From Prorocentrum cordatum (Eukaryota; Sar; Dinophyceae; Prorocentrales; Prorocentraceae): 64,000 nt of DNA. Position 1 is the stretch's first letter. Each line of letters opens with the position of its first letter. The stretch lies in contig CAUYUJ010017803.1 of NCBI GenBank assembly GCA_963575745.1, positions 1 through 64,000 on the forward strand, given 5' to 3'. Under the pieces are notes generated by a model. That model did not search any database and was not told the DNA's origin. It saw only the letters and a program-made list of their open reading frames with translations. Of the stretch, positions 48,975 through 60,690 are shown piece after piece. The translations under genes were made by a program, and so were the position numbers.

Positions 48975-49217
48975 TTGCGCTGGGGCTTCCCATTCACTTT
49001 GCCCTCATCCTGACCAGCGTGGTACGGCCTCGCCCTTGCCGCATCTGTGCGTCCTGCCTTGCTCACCCGGGCGCTGTTCCCTGGTGTGCCGTACCTGCTG
49101 GCGGGGGTGGCGGCTTCTGCCCCGCCCCACGCACCCGTGCCATCACGCCATGTCATGTCTGCCATGTCGTAGCGGGTCCATCCGCTGTGAGGGCCTCCTC
49201 TGCACCCTTGCACTGTC

Positions 49218-49745
49218 TCTGCCTGTGCGCATGCTGGGCCATTCGGCCCCAGCATGTGCACCTTTTCCTCGGCGCGTCTGGCGCCCCTCTGCCGTCCGCC
49301 GCCTGGCCGCGGACTCTGTCACTTTCGAGGCCCGCCAATGGGGGCTAAAGGTTAGCTGGCAGCGGCTGGTGCCGCTGTGCTGTCGGCTAGCTTTTGCCGC
49401 CCCTGTTGGGGTTCTCGGCCTGTACGCACTGTGCTGGGCCACATGGCTCCCAGCTGGTGCACCTTTTCTCTTTTCGTCTCTCTGCCTGTGCGCATGCTGG
49501 GCCATTCGGCTCCCCGCATGTGCACCTTTTCCTCAGCGCGTCTGGCGCCCCTCTGCCGTCCGCCGCCTGGCCGCGGACTCTGTCACCTTCGAGGTCCGCC
49601 AATGGGGGCTAAAGGTTAGCTGGCAGCGGCTGGTGCCGTTGTGCTGTCGGCTAGCTTTTGCCGCTCCTGTTGGGGTTCTCGGCCTGTGCGCACTGTGCTG
49701 GGCCATTCGGCCCCCAGCTGGTGCGCCGTTTCTCTTTTCGCCAGC
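49218..49745 (+). repeat. 264-bp tandem duplication in the 3' region of retroelement 2
   Basis: TCTGCCTGTGCGCATGCTGG recurs at 49218 and 49481, and CGGCTAGCTTTTGCCGC at 49384 and 49648, giving a period of about 264 bp over two units. A 303-codon open frame across it is repetitive and not called. Confidence 0.85.
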
Positions 49746-49754
49746 CCGTGCGCC

Positions 49755-50262
<508 letters not shown>

Positions 50263-50269
50263 CCTGCCC

Positions 50270-50440
50270 ACGAGTCGGCGATGCGTCGCTGACACGTCGG
50301 CAACGGCATCGACGACGGCATCAATGACGCATCGATGACGCATCGTCGATGCATCGGCCCAGACGTCTGATGCATCGGCGCACGCATTGATGACGCATCG
50401 CCGATGCATCGATGACGCATCGCCGATGCATTGCCATGAG
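50270..50440. repeat. GATGCGTCATCGATG palindromic word cluster
   Basis: Repeats of GATGACGCATCGATGACGCA, GCATCGCCGATGCATCG and variants, many self-complementary. Confidence 0.8.
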
Positions 50441-50633
50441 CAGCGCGGGGTAGTGGAGGGCGCAGGCCGATCGAGAGGGAGGGGTGGGATGAGAAAGGCA
50501 GGAAGTGATGCCCTCCTTCCGCTCCTCATTCCTCGTCTTCATCCTGCTGCCCTTCCTGATCGATCCTCGCGCGTCCCCCCCCCCCCCCCCTACTCCGCCA
50601 AATCATCCTTCTCCCCCCCCCCCCCACCCCCAA

Positions 50634-50862
<229 letters not shown>

Positions 50863-51249
50863 CGCGCACCCCCCTCCTCCCCCGCCACCCCCATCTCCTC
50901 ATATTCCCCCTTCCCCCCCCCCCCCCCCGCGCTTGACCGCCGGGCACCTCGCTTCGACGCCCTCGATGCGAGGCCGCGCCCGCCGCTTGCTCTCTACCCC
51001 CCCCCCCCCCCCCTGTCGCCGACGCATCGCCCGATGCGTCGCCTGGTGCATCGCCCGACGCGCCGCCGATGCATCGCCAGGAGACTCGGCGCGACGGGAA
51101 GGGGTCCGAGAAATAAACGAGGGGAGGGGGGGGAGGAAGGATGACGGTGGAGGGGGAGGAGGGGGAATGGCGGGAGGGGGGGAGGGGGAGAAGGGGAAGA
51201 GGGCAGACAGAAAGAGGAAGACCAGAGGGAACAACCACCCGACCCCGAG
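50863..51249. other. C- and G-homopolymer-rich spacer
   Basis: Includes a short GATGCATCGCC palindromic block (51015-51080) and GGGGGAGG runs. No gene supported. Confidence 0.6.
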
Positions 51250-51530
51250 TCCTTCGATTCATGTGCCAGAATCCGCCGCCATGCCTCTCGGCGCGGAGCC
51301 GCGCGGCGTCCTCAGGTCCTCTGCCAAATCCCCTGAGCCACGGCCCTTTGCCCAGAGGCCGAAATGAAGCCCCGAGAAGCCTCGGCGCGGCCCCCGCGAG
51401 GCCTCAAAGCTGCCTCCTAGAGGCCTCCGAGAGGCCAGCCAAGAAATCCCAACACGCATATATACAAGATGCCTCAGACCGACAGCCCAGGCACGATGGC
51501 GGGATGGGCCGAAGGCCAGTAGGATAGGTG
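51250..51530. repeat. Dispersed repeat including the 3' end of the transposase-like gene
   Basis: Aligned by eye with 58490-58740: both end with CAGACCGACAGCCCAGGC then ATGGCGGGATGGGCCGAAGG then CCAGTAGGAT (one or two mismatches), and share AAGCCCCRAGAAGCC upstream. The last 50 bp here are the C-terminal codons and stop of the minus-strand gene. Confidence 0.75.
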
Positions 51531-53746
51531 GTGCTTCGGCTTCCTGGGGACCCCTCCGCGCCTAAGCAGAAGCAAATGCCGAAGTACCAAGTGCTCGATG
51601 CGATCGCATTGGTGAGAATCGGGCCTGTCTGGATACGATGCGAGCTCCACGTGCCATTCGAGCAACGTGTCGGCGCACCTTTTAAGCCCTGCGCCACGCA
51701 CAATGCGGCCTGAAAAAGTTGGCATCAAAATCTTCGCGCAAAAAAGAAACATATCAATTGTCTCAGCACCCTTTAGCTTGATGCCTTGCTTGTGTGGCTT
51801 CCCGAACATGCTAGGAGAGAGCTCGGTATCGATCTCACTCAGACGTCGCCCCTGGAGTTTCTCTGACATGTACCACCCGTTCAGAAGCACACTTAGACGG
51901 CTGAACCCTATAGACCACCGTGTTTCCTGATTTGCCCCATGAGGGACGAACACGTCTGACTGCACCAAAGCCCACATAATTGCACAGACAATAGATGGCA
52001 TCACGCCGAGCGCGACCGTGTGGAGGAAATCCACGCCAAAATTCTTTGCAATGCTCAAGCCGACCCCTGCTTCAAAGACTGGATTTGGCAAGGTCGTGAG
52101 CGCTGCTCTGGAGGGGCGCAAGAATTTTAGCCAGCACGGCGTGTCTACAACGGCGTAATGTCCAACATCCTCTAGCCCTGGCTGGGGAATTAGGCGGTCG
52201 TGTTTTCTCAGGGGGGCGCTGCGATCATTGAGTGCAGTTGTATCAGCTCCAACAGTTAGGCCCCGACCTGCGCTCCGACGATCAAAGAACATCGTGGTTT
52301 CTTCCCAGAGCCTAGCCTTTTCTATGTCTGATCCCACGTAGATCCACACCTCTGCCTGCCGCGACGCGTCCAGGTGATCGCCCTCCTCGTGATCGTTCCA
52401 GGGCCGCTCGTCTTCATCAACAAGAAGGCTGGCGCCGCTGGCTTGCGACAGCGGCATCACGACCATACGTCGGAGGAGAGAGAGAGGAACAAGAGAAGAT
52501 GGAGGAGGGAAGGACAGGAGGAGATGGAGGAGGAGCTAGAGGAGGAGGTGGAGGAGGAGATGGAGTAGAAGATGGAGGACAGAAGTGACGGCCGGACTCG
52601 GCGCAGACTGATCTTCCGACGGTCCCCCACCTCATCCAACATTCCCTCGCCTTCCCCTGCCCCTTCCACCCCTTCGCCACTCATCCACCCCCCCCGCCTC
52701 CCGCTCGCCCCGCCCCAATCACCCGCCCGCCCGCCTTAGCGTCCGCATCGTTGCGCTGCGTGCGACGGCGCATGGGCGGCGAAAGGCGCAGTCCTGTATA
52801 AGTGCATGTTCTCCAAAGACGTGTCGCAGAGGGGGCGGCAGTGCAGCGCCGAGCTCCAGTTGGGAACGTTGAAGAATTGGGCCACCCCCTCCCAGTCGGC
52901 CATGATGTAGCAGCACGCCGCCTTCAAGCCGAGCGAGGAACCACCTTGACTACGTCTGTCTGACTCCTTATCAGGCCAGCGGCTGTGATCCCACGTGGTA
53001 CATGGATACTTGCCAATTGCCAGAGCGTCGAGCGACCACCTCAAGAAAGTAAACAACCTCCAGTAAGAGCAGTTCCCCTTACATCCACATCGGCAGGCCA
53101 ACTGCTTGCGGAACACGACTCCAACGTGGCGTCGTTTGGTGATCATGTTAACGACCGATATGACCAATATAGATTTGGTCCGTCCCGCACCTGCGGCACC
53201 GCCGTATTGGGCTGAGTCAACATAGATACCTATTGGTATGATGAGTTCGTCCTGCTCGGCGCTTGCCACCACGGGGTGTTCACGGACGACAGGGGGCCAA
53301 TCGATGGATGCCATCTGACGCCGCATGCTGGACTCGGCCAGCGGCATCGACACCTCGTTCTTGAGCAGATCGTGGAACGGGCGCGCCGAGATCTGCACGC
53401 TCGCACGAGCGCGCGTCTGGCGAGATTGGCACGGCACGTCCAAGACAACAGACTGAACTTGGTTGACTCCGATGTCACGCATTTGCTTGTCAATGTGTCG
53501 ACTATAGCGCCCTGTGTTCCAATGTGGCTGGGGGGCGAGGCCCCAGCGCTTCACGTCGCCAAGTGCGCCAGCTTTGCTGGCACGGTAGCTGATATCGCAG
53601 AAACTCTTGGACGTGAGCTCACCGACGCAGAAGAGCCGCTGGAGCTCGCCAAGCAAAGCCCCCCCAGACGCCGCTCGGACATGGGCGGGCGCAGGTGGAG
53701 ATATAGCGCGGCGCCTGTGCGACATGGTTGGCGCTTGAGCAGCCAC
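51474..53746 (-). CDS. Second putative transposase gene (two segments, probably one intron)
   Basis: Segment 1 (52736-53746, 336 aa from MAAQAPTMSHRRRAISPPAP) contains IPIGIYVDSAQYGG, then VGVVFRKQLACRCGCKGNCS and FLRWSLDALAIGKYP. This block is familiar to me from repeated dinoflagellate proteins; the Asp in YVDS is a candidate catalytic residue. Segment 2 (51474-52466, 330 aa) contains FGVDFLHTVALGVMPSIVCA (a D-x-x-H...G block as in gene E) and, near the C-terminus, PKHHLSYWPSAHP. The 270-bp gap is G/A trinucleotide-rich with no shared frame, most simply an intron; its splice sites are unclear. No TIRs were identified around it. The terminal coding sequence recurs at 58687, so derivatives of this element are dispersed. 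Confidence 0.6.
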
Positions 53747-53769
53747 GCCCAGAAGTACATCATGTTATA

Positions 53770-54179
53770 CTCATCCTAATCTTCATGCATCATCCTCTCC
53801 ACCCCCCGCCCTTCCCCCCTTCCTCGCCCCCCCTATCCTCTCCCGCCGCGCCCCCTTTCCTCGCCCTCGTCTCCGCCAACCCCCACCCAATGCTCCATTC
53901 CCCGCCCTCGTCCCTCCACCTCCCACTCGGCGCTCGCCAGCGCCTCTCTGCTTAGCAGGGGACAGACAGGGGGTGTGTCGAGAGGCGAGATACGGGAGCA
54001 GACGAGGGATTCAGGGAATGAGGAAGGGAGTGGGGAGGGACCAGAGCGGCGACGAGTTGAGGGGAAATGCGCAGACCCCCTGCACGTCGCACGCATGGCA
54101 CGCCGAACGTGCCCATCCAGCAGCGCTCAACACCCGCCGCCTGCATAATCTAAGCAAAACGTGCCTCGCGACAGGGCCT
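53770..54179. other. C-rich spacer without recognisable gene
   Basis: CCCTCC-type low-complexity sequence then mixed sequence; no exon candidate. Confidence 0.5.
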
Positions 54180-54365
54180 CGGCGACCGTCATCGGTAGGT
54201 CATCGGTAGGTCATCGGTCCGTCATCGGTGTAGTCGATCGTCATCGGTCCCGTCATCGGTAGTTTTCATATATATATATATACTGTTTGATCGCCCGTCA
54301 TCGGTGCGGTCATCGATGACGCTGTCATCGGTAGGTCATCGGTCCGTCATCGGTCAGACAACCGG
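54180..54365. repeat. (GTCATCGGT)n degenerate tandem repeat
   Basis: About a dozen copies of GTCATCGGTAGGTCATCGGT-like words interrupted by a (TA)n run (54268-54282). Confidence 0.85.
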
Positions 54366-54937
54366 TCGAAATCGAAAAAAAATCAGCAACAAAAAAATAT
54401 ATATTCAAATAAAAAACTGAAAGCAACCAAAACAAACCAAACACAAACGGTCTCCTCGTCAAAACATCCAGAACAAAGAAAAATCCCTGAAACAAAAAAA
54501 TAATAATAATAACACGATTCATTCACATGTCTCCTCGTCGCTCGGGCCCCGCCGCGCAGCATCGGCCGTGCATGCGCGATCTCGCGCATCTGAAGAAACC
54601 CCGCAGTAGCGCGCTCAAGCGCACTGCCAGGCGCTGCTGCCTCGGCAACATGGGCCCGCCCAGCACGATCGCTGCCGCGCCAGAGCCCCCGCAGGAGGTC
54701 GCCGGGGCTCAAGCGTTTGCCCCCTTGGCTTGAGCACCACGTTACTCTGGCGCAGCCTTTAAACATTGTGCTGGGCGATGCACGTGAGCAGTCGTCCCCC
54801 TTCATGCGTTTGCCTCAGTGGCCCGTCCCTCCACCCCCCCGACTACGTGGCTCACAATCGCCCCGTCTCCCTGGGATGCAGCGCGTCGCCGGAGATCCCC
54901 GTCGCAGCGGCGCAACACTCTGTGCATCGGGGTGAAA
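54366..54937. other. AT-rich then mixed spacer
   Basis: 54370-54530 is A-rich (AAAAAAATATATATTC), unusual here. 54530-54937 has short open frames on both strands but no convincing exon. Confidence 0.45.
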
Positions 54938-55472
54938 TTACTGTTTGGGCTTTTTCTTGGGAGGCTTCTTGCCCCCCTTCTCGCCACTCCTCTTGGCTTT
55001 GGCAGGGGTTGGCGCCTTGCCTCCGGTCGCCTGGTGCTTGTGGATCTCGTTGGACTGGATCGTGGCCGCCAAGAGGTTGTCCAGCTTGTCGCACATGTCC
55101 TGCGCGCGCGGCGCGCGTCGATCGTCTAAGAGGGGTCGCGGCGCAAAGGGGCAAGGGCGGGGACGTAAATCTCGAGGCAGGCGTGATGACAACAATACTT
55201 AAGGTTGCTGGAGAGAAGGTAAAGGCCTGAGGGGGATCGAGGGCCCACGGCCGTCGCAGTCGTCGTCGATCGTCGTGGTAATGGCGTTTGTGCGTCGTCG
55301 TCAGGTCCTCAACCGTCGTCGTCGCCGCCGCCGCCCATCCCCCCGCCCCGCAAGCGAGCTGCAGTCCTTCACCTCCTTCACCTTGCTAGGCTCGCACGCC
55401 ACCTCGATCTCAGTCTCTGCGTGGTTCTTCCTGACCTCGGGGGCCGGAGGGCGCGCCCTGGCGGTCATTGGT
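54938..55472 (-). CDS. Lys-rich small protein, partial gene model (two exons)
   Basis: The last exon 54938-55099 follows the acceptor CGCGCAG and encodes 53 residues from DMCDKLDNLLAATIQSNEIH, ending in a basic tail (KGGKKPPKKKPKQ). An open minus-strand stretch at about 55370-55472 (APEVRKNHAETEIEVACEPS, then KVKEVKDC) has coding-like composition and may be the preceding exon. The donor and first exon are not identified. The basic tail suggests nucleic-acid binding or nuclear targeting, by inference only. Confidence 0.4.
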
Positions 55473-55585
55473 GACGTCGTCGATGCGGCATCGATGACGT
55501 CATCGATGCGTCATCGATGACGACATCGATGACGACGCGATGGCGTCATCGATGACGTCACCGATGAGCTCATCGATGACTGTGG
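55470..55585. repeat. GATGACGTCATCGATG palindromic word cluster
   Basis: Runs of GCATCGATGACGTCATCGAT and variants; nearly every 10-bp window is self-complementary. Confidence 0.85.
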
Positions 55586-55655
55586 TGTTTTTCGCCATTT
55601 GTGGGCCTCCAGGGGCCTCCTCGTCGCCACGGCTGGATCCACCTCGAGACTCTGG

Positions 55656-56800
55656 TCATCTAGGCGCACCCCCTTCATCATCATGACTCTCTCCATTTCC
55701 CTTCTCAATCTCCCCATCCTCCCTCTCACTCTCCTCCCTCAATCTCCCCGTCCTCCTTCTCGCTCTCCTCATCCTTCTCCTCATTTTCAACGCGTCGCAG
55801 ACCTTGGAGAACTCCACGCCGAGGTACAGCCCCTTGAAGATCTTGTTTTGCTTCACCAGGTCGTCCAGCTTTTCCTCCTCGGCGGTGATCTTCCCCAGGG
55901 TCGCTGGCGTTCTCGCCCACGCGTATTCAGCCTCGTCGTCAGACTCGTGTTCCTTGATGGTCTCGATCATCGACTTGGCGCTTGCAGTCGTGCTCTGTGC
56001 GGCGATGATCGTCTTGCGGGCCTCCGTGGGCCGAACCACTGCCACTGCCTTCTCCTTCTTCACAGGCGGCGCCACTGGTGCAAGGTCCTCTGGCGGCGGG
56101 CCCTCGTCAGCATTGCTGTCCTCGTCGCCGCCAGCGCCCGCGTCGCCAGGCTCGTCGATCTCCTTCTGCGTCGCAGTCTCCGCCCAGCGCCTGGTGAACT
56201 TCTCCACGTACTGCGCCTCGAACCACATGAACTTGACGGAGTCGTTCTGGTCGTCGATGCGGACGAACGGGTACCCCATCGCGATGCACCTCTCGGCCGT
56301 CAACTGGCAGTTCTTAGTCGCCTCCTCGTCGTACTGGCCGCGAGGCCCCCCCTCCTCGTAGCACATCCTCATGAACGAGACGACCTTGCCCTTGCGAATC
56401 CATGGGTCATCACTCTGGGTCGTTGTCGTCCTGAGCCGCTTGACGGCGCCATCGTACTGCGTCTTGACCCACTTCGCCTTCCATGCCACCACGTCATTGG
56501 TCTCGTTGTACTCCGCCTTGAGCTTCTTGTTGGTCGCGAGCTCCCGCTGCAGCCGCTGCCCCAGTGCCGACTTCATGCTGAATTTGCAGTTCTCCTCCTC
56601 GTAGCACTTCTTGGCCTGGAGGTCGCCCGTCAAGTACTTCTTCTGCATCGGCGTGAGCTCCGCAGGGGCGCCACTCGCGCCGCTCGTCGCGTCGTGGCCA
56701 GGTTGGAACTTCGCCTTGTTGGTATTGCAGAGCCCCTGCACGCGACCTATGAGCTCCTCCTGGATCTGCGAGGCCGCGTTCTTCACGGGCGCATCGGCTG
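55656..56800 (-). CDS. Acidic/charged protein, terminal exon (about 381 aa)
   Basis: Open minus-strand frame to a stop at 55656. The likely exon start is 56800, after the acceptor GGCCTTGCAG; the frame upstream is low-complexity Gly/Arg. Non-repetitive residues include IQEELIGRVQGLCNTNKAKF, VVAWKAKWVKTQYDGAVKRL, CIAMGYPFVRIDDQNDSVKF and a charged C-terminal half with KITAEEEKLDDLVKQNKIFK. The last roughly 45 residues (RRRMRRARRRTGRLREESER) are dinucleotide-like and may lie beyond the true end. I do not recognise the family. The upstream reading frames at 57029-58115 may be earlier exons. Confidence 0.6.
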
Positions 56801-57028
56801 TCCTGCAAGGCCGTGGGCCGTGCTCCGCCCCCCCCCCATGTCTCCTCCTCATCCCCCCCCCTCTTTCCTCCCCCCCTCCCTTGCCCAATCCCCTCATCGT
56901 CTCCGTCGCCCTCTCTTATTCTCCTCCACCTCCTCCTCATCCTTCCCCACGTCATCCTCCGCCACCTCCTCCTCTCACCTCCCAGTCTCCACTTGCCCGT
57001 CAGACCCCCCCCCCCTCACGGCCCTCGC

Positions 57029-58115
57029 GGTGCCGATCTGCAGCGCTGGCGTTCGCGGAGCACTGCTGGGAGCTGCCGATGGAGCCGCAGACCTCATTGA
57101 TGGAGCCACCGAGGGAGCTGCCGATGGAGCCGCCGAAGGTGCCGCCGAGGGAGCCGACGTCAGTCGCGTCGATCGCCTCAGCGCTGCATAGCCTTTCATC
57201 AGCATGCCCACCTTCTCCCCCGCGGGCATCGGCTCCTCGGCGGCGGCGGCGCTGAAGGACCTCGGCGGCTGCGAAGATGCCCTGCTCGGCCTGACGGGCC
57301 GATGGGCTTGCGTCTGGATCTCATCCTCAGCTGGCCGGCGCATCTCAGCCTCCTCGGCCCCCTCAGCCTCCTCAGGTGGCTTCGGCTTCTGGGCCCCCGC
57401 CTTCGCCCTCTTCTTGCGCTTCTTGGGCCTCCTCGCCTCCTCAGCCGCAGCCGCCAGCGGCGCCGAGTCCCCCGACTTCGCCTTCCCCGAGGCGGTCGCC
57501 CCGACCTCGAGCCCGACCCCCGTCTGGACGCCTGCCCCCGCGCGCGGGGGTAGGCGGACAGACGGCGCGGTCGGGCTTGGGATCGCGACGCCCGTATCTG
57601 GCCTTATTCCTCTTCTTCTTGCGGCTGCGCTTCTCGATGACCGGCGCCGTGTGCTTGGACAGCTGCGCGTCGTCAGTGTCCTCGCCGTCCTGCTCGGCGG
57701 CCTCGGGCCCCTCCTCGGCCGCGCCCTCGGCGCACGGCTCGGCGGCCTGGGGCCCCATCTCGGCGAGCCCCGCCTGCTCGCGGGCTGCCCTCTCCATGAT
57801 TTCTGCGAACTCGTCCAGGCGGTCGGGCGGAGGACTGCGCTGGCTCGGCGGCGCGGGCTCACGCTGTCGTGGACCGTCGCGGGCGGGGTCGCCGCCGATG
57901 AGCTCTCCGTGCCCGCCGCTAGCCGATGGCCCGTCGCCTGCGGCGAGGTAGGCCGCGCTGCGTGGGCCGCCGTGCGCGGGGCTATCCGCCTGCGTCGTCG
58001 AGCCCGAGTCCGTGTCTGAGGACTCGAGCATCGCGTCAGTGCGCGCCTGGCGCAGGCTCCTCCTGCGCGCCGCCGCGAGCGGTGCGTCGACGAGGCTCTC
58101 TTCCACCAGCACCAC
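57029..58115 (-). CDS. Lys/Glu/Ala-rich protein exons in two frames, possibly upstream exons of the preceding gene
   Basis: From 58115 (MVLVEESLVDAPLAAARRRS) the frame runs through LDEFAEIMERAAREQAGLAE and a basic block KRSRKKKRNKARYGRR to about 57555. From about 57560 a different minus frame looks coding: VQTGVGLEVGATASGKAKSG, RRPKKRKKRAKAGAQKPKPP, EEPMPAGEKVGMLMKGYAAL, then APSAAPSAAP repeats to about 57035, where GCC|GTGAGG is a good donor. The switch near 57550 is either a very short intron or an indel. The phase of the donor does not match the 56800 acceptor, so the joint model is incomplete. Confidence 0.4.
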
Positions 58116-58129
58116 ATCGCTCTCCTTGT

Positions 58130-58489
58130 TGCCTGCGCGCCCGCGCGGGGGGAAGCGGCGATCCCCTCCTCTTCCTCGTCATCCGCCTCCTCCACCTCCT
58201 CTTCCTCCCCCACCCTCCTCCTTGTGCACCCCCCTCCCTCCTCCTCGTCATCATATTCGCCTTCCCTCCCCCTTCTCCGCCTGCCCACTCTCTGCCGCCC
58301 CTCTCCTCCTCCCCGTCCCAATCCTCGTCCTCTTCCACTTCCGCCTCCTCCTCCCATGCCCTCCTCCGATCCTTCTACTCTTCCCCCCTCCTCCCCCCCC
58401 CTTCCCGTTCCCCCTGCCCCCTCCCCCCCCCGTCGCCGCCCCCGCTGTCGCAGCGTCGCTGCCCCGCTCTCGCTTTCATCCGCCACGGC
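58130..58489. other. CCTCCT-rich spacer
   Basis: Polypyrimidine low-complexity tract; no gene. Confidence 0.6.
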
Positions 58490-58740
58490 GCCCTTGGGCG
58501 CGGAGTGGGCGCGCCCTCGATGTCTAGGGAGAGGCCGCAGGAAGCGCCCCAGAGGCCCCCAAGAAATCCCCGAAGCTCACCCAAGAGGCCCACATGAAGC
58601 CCCAAGAAGCCCACAAAATACATCGAAACTGCCTTCCCGAAGCTTCCGAGAGACCAACCACGAGATCCCGACACAAACATTAGGCCTCAGACCGACAGCC
58701 CAGGCGCGGTGGCGGGATGGGCCGAAGGCCAGTAGGATCC
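58490..58740. repeat. Dispersed repeat, second copy of the 51250-51530 family
   Basis: Ends with the same roughly 50-bp block as the transposase-like gene tail (58687-58737) and contains the AAGAGGCCC phrase. Confidence 0.75.
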
Positions 58741-59637
58741 GCCGCCCCCTGCTTGCAGGGGTGCACGGCGTGCTGGATGTTTCAGATTTTGGTTTTGGTT
58801 CTTTTTCTAAAAGAATCGAAGACGCCCACGGCGAATCACCGCCGCCCCCTGCCTTTTTGGAAGCGCCTATGTGGCCGAACGTTGAGGCCAGACCTGCCGA
58901 GCTATCGGACCACGTGTTCCCCGAATCGGTTTGGAAAGCCTTCGGGGAACACGTGGGCATCTTGAAGGTCATCTTGGCCGTCTTGGAGGCCTCTTGGGCA
59001 AGCTTTGGGCGATCTTTGGGGCTTTTTGGGCCGTCTCGGGCCAGCTTCGAGCCAACTTCGGCCATCTTGGTGGGTTCCTGGCACGTCTGAAGCCGTCGGA
59101 AGCCGTTTGGGGGGCCTCTATGGGCCGACTTGGGGCCCGCTTGGAATGCTCCAGGGCCGTCTTGGAGGCCATCTTGGGCGTCTTGGAGGCCATCTTGGGC
59201 GCGTTGGAGGCCTCTTGGGCCCTCTTGGGGCCCTCTGGGGGCCATCTTGGAGGCCACTTGGGCCATCATGGGGCTCTCTTGGGGGCCTCTTGGGCGATCT
59301 TGGGGGCTTCTTGGGCCGTCTTGAGCCGTCGGAGAGCCGAAAAGGCGCAAATGCCAAAATCCTTCAAAAACCAAAGGACAATCAATGATTTTGGCCTCTT
59401 CGGACTCTCCTGGAGGACCTCTTGGAGGCCTCTTGGGCCGTCTGGGAGGCCTCTGGGGGGCCTCTTGGGCCGTCTTGGGCCGTCTTGGACTCTCTTGGGC
59501 CGTTTTGGAGGCCGTCTTGGACCATCTCGCGCGGACTTGGAGGCCATCTTGGGCCATCTTCGCGATTTTTTGAAGATGTCCCGAGCGAAACGGCCGTTTT
59601 TGGGCATTGACAGACGGATTTTCGTCAATTTACGCGT

Positions 59638-59792
59638 GGCCGGCGGGGCGGGCCGAAGCCCACTGGGGAGTTCTTTTAGAAAAAGAACCAAAACCAAAAC
59701 CTGAAACATCCAGCACGCCGCGCACCCCTGCAAGCAGGGGGCGGCGGACTCCCCAGTGGGCTTCGGCCCGTCCCGCCGGCCACCCGCAAGTT
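59638..59792. repeat. Palindrome with 33-bp arms
   Basis: GGCCGGCGGGGCGGGCCGAA and the next bases to 59671 pair with 59750-59785 (CTCCCCAGTGGGCTTCGGCC onward). The loop is the inverted copy of 58728-58812 (TTAGAAAAAGAACCAAAACC). Confidence 0.75.
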
Positions 59793-59819
59793 TCCGAAAA
59801 TCCATCTGTCAATGCCTTT

Positions 59820-60690
59820 GTTGCCCCAACTTGGCCCAAGATGGCCTCCAAGACGGCCAAGATGGCCCAAGATGGCCTCCAAGATGCTTCCAAGACGGCC
59901 ACGATGGCCTCCAAAACGGGTAAGATGGCTCCAAGATGCACCCAAGACGGCCCAAGATGGCCTCAAGCGGCCCAAAAGGCCCGCAAAAGGCCTCCAAGAC
60001 GGCCCAAGAGCCCTCCAAGACGCCCTCCAGGAAGGCCCGAATAAGTTAAAATCATTGATTTGCCTTAGGTTGTTCAAGGATTTTGGCATGTTCTTCTTTT
60101 CAGCTCTCCGACGGCCCAAGACGGCCCAAGAGGTCCCCAACATCGCCCCAACAGCACCCAAGAGGCCTCCAAGATGGCACCATGACGGCCCAAGAGGCCC
60201 CCAAGAAGGCCCCAAGAGGGCCTCAAGACGGCCCAAGAGGCCTCCAAGACGCCCAAGATGGCCTCCAAGACGGCCAAGATGGCCCAAGATGGCCTCCAAG
60301 ATGCCTCCAAGACGGCCAAGATGGCCTCCAAGACGGGTAAGATGGCTCCAAGATGCACCCAAGACGGTCCAAGATGGCCTCAAGATGGTCTCAGACGGCC
60401 CAAAAGGCCGGCAAAAGGCCTCCAAGACGGCCCAAGAGCCCTCCAAGACGCCCTCCAGGAAGGCCCGACTAGGTTAAAATCATTGATTTTCCTCCGGTTT
60501 TTGAAGGATTTTGGCATGTTCTTCTTTTCAGCTCTCCGACGGTCCCAGACGGCCCATGAGGTCCCCAACATCGCCCCAACAGCACCCAAGAGGCCTCCAA
60601 GATGGCCCCATGACGGCCCAAGAGGCCCCCAAGAAGGCCCCAAGAGGGCCTCAAGACGGCCCAAGAGGCCTCCAAGACGCCCAAGATGGC
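59820..60690 (+). repeat. 428-bp tandem duplication of AAGAGGCC-type sequence
   Basis: Two units; the marker AAAATCATTGATT recurs at 60050 and 60478 and TTCTTCTTTTCAGCTCTCCG at about 60088 and 60516. Each unit holds a GGTAAGATGG and a TTTTCAG, which mimic splice sites, but no protein-coding constraint is visible. Confidence 0.85.

Noticed and set aside
54724-54735. CTTGAGC as a minus-strand spliced-leader relict
   Set aside because: Only seven bases match the reverse complement of the leader end; no match to the CCGTAGCCAT part.
60088-60540. TTCTTCTTTTCAG and GGTAAGATGG as splice sites of a real gene
   Set aside because: They recur once per 428-bp tandem unit and no flanking frame shows coding character.
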